In this document: one piece after another, positions 7,531-11,000 of the stretch
Layout of the letters: every line of letters starts with the position of its first letter
Position numbering within the stretch: the first letter of the stretch is position 1
NCBI GenBank assembly: GCA_035591015.1
Contig: JAXIUW010210509.1
Coordinates: forward strand, 1-11,000
Source of the DNA: Cephalothrix simula
Taxonomy: Eukaryota > Nemertea > Palaeonemertea > Archinemertea > Cephalotrichidae
Direction: 5' to 3'
DNA length: 11,000 nt
Program-made: the position numbers and the translations under genes
The notes under the pieces: model-generated
Told to the model about the DNA's origin: nothing
Database searches by the model: none
What the model saw: the letters and a program-made list of their open reading frames with translations, nothing else

Positions 7531-7845
7531 CACTCCCCATCTTCCTGTGTGTCCAGAGAATACCCTTTATGAACCTTTTAAAAATCAATATACCATTTTA
7601 ATACGGATATTTTGGACAGTGTTGCTACTAATTGCAGGATACAGATATATCAATATCAGTAATCTTTTGTTTTAAATAATCATTTCCATCATCCTTTAGA
7701 TTGAAAGTTTCTATTATTGTCTCATGTTGTTGTATATAATTGTTGTTTAATATATTCACATTCTTAAGAAATGTTTTTTAATCAGCACTACATGTATTTG
7801 AATAGATATTTTGGTGGCAGAATAGCTTTAGATGCGAATTCCCAT

Positions 7846-7851
7846 AATAAA
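7846..7851 (+). promoter_or_regulatory. Candidate polyadenylation signal AATAAA
   Basis: First canonical AATAAA after the stop codon, 316 bases downstream. The following 40 bases are only weakly GU/U-rich (CCTTATGTCC), so its use is uncertain. Confidence 0.4.
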
Positions 7852-7928
7852 TTGCCTTTAATACAAAAATCCTTATGTCCACTCTCAGCCAATATCAGGA
7901 AAAAATTGTGATATATAAAGCCTTCTAG

Positions 7929-7934
7929 AATAAA
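7929..7934 (+). promoter_or_regulatory. Candidate polyadenylation signal AATAAA
   Basis: A second canonical AATAAA, followed 20-40 bases later by a pyrimidine/U-rich stretch (GTCTTCCCTTTTGG, then ATTTTTGAG) that fits a downstream element somewhat better than the signal at 7846. Another AATAAA occurs at 8301-8306. Confidence 0.4.
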
Positions 7935-8585
7935 AAACATAAAATTCGACAGGTCTTCCCTTTTGGAAATTTTTGAGAAAATATTTTTTCAGACCTTGCC
8001 GAATTTAACCAAATTTACCACATATTTAATATTAATGCAAACTATCAACTTCCGGTTTTGCAACTTCTAAAACCGAGAGACCTTAAAATCTTTTACAGCT
8101 TGTAAAGTAAATGTTGGCCTATTTCTACAATATCTACATTCTACAACCTCTTAGATATTTTAATTTCAGACATAGTCCGACACGCACTTACTCAAAAAAA
8201 CCGAGAATTTCCGAGAACTTTAGCACTGATAAACAAACGGAAGGTGCCCTAAATGACAAAAATGAATTTCTTCTGATAATTCTTGACGCTACCATAAACA
8301 AATAAATACTGTTTATATAAACATTTCCCGAAATTGATTTCAGAATTAATTCCTTCCAAATGAAAAATGTCAAAAGTAGAGCTCAATGATATCACATGTA
8401 TTAGTGGGAGCTATCATACTTTTTGATTGTTTAATAACACACATAGACCCAAAAATACGTAAAGCTCACTTGGTTAATAAAAGTACAGTGTAGTAAATGA
8501 AAATTCTTTTTATCACTTTATATCAAATCACTTTTGATCAAATAATTGAAATGGCTGCTAGTTTTTATTTAGTCTATTTTAAAAG
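7935..8585. other. Non-coding stretch, no gene seen
   Basis: AT-rich sequence with no credible coding frame, RNA gene or strong repeat. An AATAAA at 8301-8306 could serve as a distal polyadenylation signal of the upstream gene. Confidence 0.5.
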
Positions 8586-8662
8586 ACCGTTGATCACCCC
8601 CCCCCTTCTCCGGTGCGCGCGACCAACGTTAGTGAAGCGGGCGGAGCTGAGGTGAGGTAACG
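8586..8662. other. Small GC- and CpG-rich island
   Basis: An abrupt GC-rich patch in very AT-rich surroundings. It has a run of nine C (8597-8605), then CCGGTGCGCGCGACC, AACGTT, GCGGGCGGAG and a second AACGTT; about nine CpGs fall in under 80 bases. It is too short for a vertebrate-style CpG island and has no coding frame. It may be a fragment of a GC-rich repeat or the edge of the foldback element that starts within about 90 bp to the right. Confidence 0.6.
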
Positions 8663-8747
8663 TTTATTGAAATAAACTAGTTTTTATTAATCTTTTTTAA
8701 GTATAAGTTAGAACACAATGAGACAATAAGATTCATCATGAAGTATG

Positions 8748-8939
8748 TAAAAATGCAACTCTAATGTAGGAGTTGCTGCATACGCATCTCATAACGATTC
8801 AAATTTTTATCGATTAGTATACATTTCAATAGGCAGTTCGGTGCTAAAATAAACTATAAAACTATGACGTGTTGAATGTTGGGGAATCTCTAGCTCAAAT
8901 CTATTGATAATTGCATTTAGAACATCATCAAAATATTTC
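8748..8939 (+). repeat. Left arm of large inverted repeat
   Basis: It begins TAAAAATGCAACTCTAATGT, part of a 21-base exact inverted match to 9849-9869. Further in it shares, in the same order, GCATACGCATCTCATAA, GTATACATTT, GCTAAAAT, GTTGAATGTTGGGGAATCTC, CTATTGATAATT and TTTAGAACATCAT, then ends CAAAATATTTC. Overall similarity is roughly three quarters, with several small indels (estimated by eye). Confidence 0.85.
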
Positions 8940-9676
8940 TTTCATACATACGACCCTTGTACCTCAATTTTTTTAATTTTTTGTTGCAAAAACTCCTCAT
9001 TATCGTCCAACGAATTTTAATAAATATTCATGATACAATCGTATGAATGAATACGTGTATTTTTACTCGAATTACCTTTAACCAATTATTTTATGGCAGC
9101 TTGAGTTTTTTCAATAAGAATAATTTTTTATGTTAGAGTTAAAGCACAGCTTCTGTAACAGCGTTTTTCTCCGTTTGGCCAATTTTCAGGTATGAATTTT
9201 GGGGTACTTCTTTTTAGAAGATTCCAAATGTAAGCCGATTTAGCATTTTGGAATCATTTTGATTGTATTAAGATTATAGAGAATTTAATTATGCCAAATT
9301 GTCACAATATAGATTGTTCTGATGTAAAAGTTAATCAAATATATTGATAATTCATTTTTTACTTATTGCCTAATTATCTATATATCAAATTATTCAGAAA
9401 CTAATAAGCATTATCGTTGTTTCAGGTATTTTCCATTACTAAAAATGTGACACAATTTTATCACCTGTTTCTAGTATTTCTGCTCTAGTTAAAGCAGGTG
9501 AGGATCTATTGCTTTTTTATGAATTTCAAATTAGTAAAAAATGCCTAGAGCATAGTGCTAGAGCAAAATATAACAAATTAGCATTTTATAAAAAAAACTA
9601 AATCAATATACTATCCATAATACATGTTAAATTCATAAGTTTTCACCAATTGAGCTATAGAGGTTAGGTGTTGCGG
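8940..9676. other. Centre of foldback structure, no gene seen
   Basis: AT-rich sequence with no credible coding frame. Near its right end, GGTGTTGCGG (9667-9676) is partly complementary to CCGCAACACT (9736-9745) in the right arm, giving a smaller nested hairpin. TCACCTG near 9461 and CAGGTGA near 9495 form a short inverted pair. No transposase remnant is recognised. Confidence 0.5.
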
Positions 9677-9869
9677 GAAATATTTTGATATGATGTTCTA
9701 AATAAAATTATCAATTGATCTGAGCTAAAGAGATTCCGCAACACTCAACCAGATATAATTCATTTTAGCAATTGAGTGCCCATATAAATGTACTCAGATG
9801 AAAATCTTAACTTTATGAGATGCATATGCAAAAATTAAGCAAATAACTTACATTAGAGTTGCATTTTTA
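9677..9869 (-). repeat. Right arm of large inverted repeat
   Basis: The reverse complement aligns along its whole length with 8748-8939, starting with a 21-base exact match and ending at CAAAATATTTC. Relative to the left arm it carries an extra ATTTGCTTAATTTTT-like stretch near 9830-9845 and small indels. That level of divergence indicates an old event rather than a recent duplication. Confidence 0.85.
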
Positions 9870-10697
9870 TATTCGATATATGATTGTCTAAATGCACAAC
9901 AAAAAGTTTTGCATATATTAAATTTCATTTTTGTTGATTTTTGCTGATATTAAACAATTTTTTGGTATATTTTGGGGTGTTTCTATAAAAAAATAGTACA
10001 TAAATCAGCAAAACATATTTGGCATAAGTCCAATTAAAAAGCTAATGTCACTACTAGGTTACGACATTTGGATGGGAAAAGACCCCAGTAATTGGCATTG
10101 AAAAAATCTTTGTCTCAGTGATCTGTAAAAGTTGGCAGTTGAATAAATGGAATTGAAGAAATGCTTTGAATAATCTTAAATATCTTAGTGGCATTAGTAC
10201 TTTTAGCAAACCAGTGTTGTATTTTTCTTCGTTTCCTTCAACAATAGTCTTTAAATTACAGAAAAATGAAAGTAAATCATTACACCTGTATATATGATAA
10301 CCACTCAATGTATTTATGCATTACATGAATGGTATACTTATATGTAGATTGGCATAAGAAACCACCCTCACAAACGTATTAAAAGAACAATGTGGCATAG
10401 ATATACCCTAAAATACATCAATACTTTTGATAAAAATAGATTAATGTATTACCAAAGGTAACAAATTGTGTCTCCTCATCTCACACTCTTCACTGCTGTT
10501 CTATATTTAAATGATATAATTACTGGCGTCAAATGGTACAAGTAAACATGATGCAAAGAATATCGGCCGAGATGTAGCCATAAAAAATGGGAAAACATGC
10601 ACTGACAAAAATTGCAAACACCCTTATAAACATTCCAAAATCATTTGAGAAACTAACTGATTGTAGCATATCTATTTCGGAATTTTCTCTGATTTCA
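9870..10697. other. Non-coding stretch, no gene seen
   Basis: AT-rich sequence with no supportable exon or RNA gene. Minus-strand open frames at 10054-10308 and 10529-10756 lack recognisable features, and the second runs through the simple repeat at its start. Confidence 0.5.
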
Positions 10698-10752
10698 CGA
10701 TTCGCGTTTCGCAATTCGCATTTTCGCGATTCGAATCTCGCATTCGCGAGCG
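10698..10752. repeat. CpG-dense degenerate GCGAA repeat
   Basis: Twelve CpG dinucleotides fall in 55 bases. On the minus strand the patch reads as successive GCGAA-headed units of about 7-8 bases: GCGAAT, GCGAGATTCGAATC, GCGAAAAT, GCGAATT, GCGAAAC, GCGAATC. It also contains the palindrome GATTCGAATC (10728-10737) and the hairpin CTCGC-ATTC-GCGAG (10737-10750). It lies 4 bases before the start of the 168-bp tandem repeat. Confidence 0.8.
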
Positions 10753-10756
10753 ACAT

Positions 10757-11000
10757 TTAAGGTCTATTATGAACTTGGAAAAAAAATTAGCAAAAAATTC
10801 CCGAGGTCACCAACAAACCTTTAAATTTCTCTTTTCTCAAAATTGTAAATGTTTCCGATAAGCTCAATTATGTCAATTTGTTTTGGGGCAAAAATTCACC
10901 TAGTCTTATGCAGTATGCATCCCCTTAAGGTCTATTATGAATTTGAAAAAAAATTAGCAAAAAATTCCCAAGGTCACCAACAAACCTTTAAATTTCTCTT
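10757..11000 (+). repeat. Tandem repeat of about 168 bp, runs off window
   Basis: The unit starting TTAAGGTCTATTATGAACTT at 10757 recurs at 10925 with a few substitutions (C/T, G/A) and a one-base deletion, and continues to the window end. Thus one full unit and 76 bases of the next are present. The sequence left of 10757 does not match the end of the unit, so this appears to be the array boundary. A period of about 167-168 bp is typical of satellite DNA, but copy number cannot be seen here. Confidence 0.85.

Larger units (their letters stand above)
7531..7934 (+). other. 3' UTR of the membrane protein gene
   Basis: AT-rich sequence after the TGA at 7528-7530, without a credible separate gene. 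The +1 frame stays open for about 49 codons past the stop, to TAA at 7673-7675, and includes a hydrophobic run (IFWTVLLLIAG). The extent is inferred from the polyadenylation signals at 7846 and 7929; no transcript end is directly visible. Confidence 0.5.
8748..9869. mobile_element. Large foldback structure, possible DNA transposon
   Basis: Two arms of about 192 bp (8748-8939 and 9677-9869) are inverted, diverged copies around a 737-bp centre. Long terminal inverted repeats around a centre without coding capacity are typical of foldback or non-autonomous DNA transposons, though two opposed copies of one dispersed repeat would look the same. Weak similarity may extend outward (AGACAAT occurs just outside both arms), so the true ends and any target-site duplication are not resolved. 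Confidence 0.45.

Noticed and set aside
10757-11000. CRISPR array
   Set aside because: The repeated unit is about 168 bp and contiguous, with no short repeats separated by unique spacers, in a eukaryotic context.

Overview
The window looks like nuclear DNA from an animal, most likely an invertebrate. It is AT-rich and dominated by non-coding sequence, diverged repeats and inverted repeats. It holds one long open frame typical of a eukaryotic membrane protein, and there are no operons, Shine-Dalgarno sites or bacterial-style gene packing. Scattered TAGGCCTA-like words and general texture are compatible with a mollusc or another marine invertebrate, but I cannot fix the phylum from sequence alone.

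Layout. Positions 1-535 hold a weak candidate for two exons of a minus-strand gene running off the left edge (310-223 and 36-1), next to a near-perfect 47-bp inverted repeat (341-387 / 489-535). Positions 536-5177 have no supportable gene. They contain a tRNA-like (SINE-type) relic at about 1090-1165, an AT-rich degenerate repeat at 1681-1787 and a diverged tandem duplication at 4677-4815. A good 3' splice-acceptor-like site ends at 5179 and is followed by a leader with several upstream ATGs. The main gene is an uninterrupted 733-codon CDS at 5329-7530, followed by a 3' UTR with candidate polyadenylation signals at 7846 and 7929.

Downstream, a small GC-rich, CpG-rich island lies at 8586-8662. 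Beyond it is a large foldback structure: arms of about 192 bp (8748-8939 and 9677-9869) are inverted, diverged copies of each other around a 737-bp centre. The right edge carries a CpG-dense degenerate GCGAA-type repeat (10698-10752). Almost abutting it is a tandem repeat of about 168 bp (10757 to beyond 11000).

The only confident protein is an unrecognised type I single-pass membrane protein. It has a signal peptide, a charged glycosylation-competent ectodomain, a furin-like REKR site followed by CxxC close to the membrane, and one transmembrane helix. Its cytoplasmic tail of about 550 residues is probably disordered and carries many phosphorylation, SH3 and basic motifs plus a class II PDZ-type C-terminus. 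This suggests a signalling or scaffold receptor-like protein. Function, partners and family are not established from the sequence. The rest of the window appears to be intergenic or intronic repeat-bearing DNA, and I see no evidence that the repeats act together with the gene.
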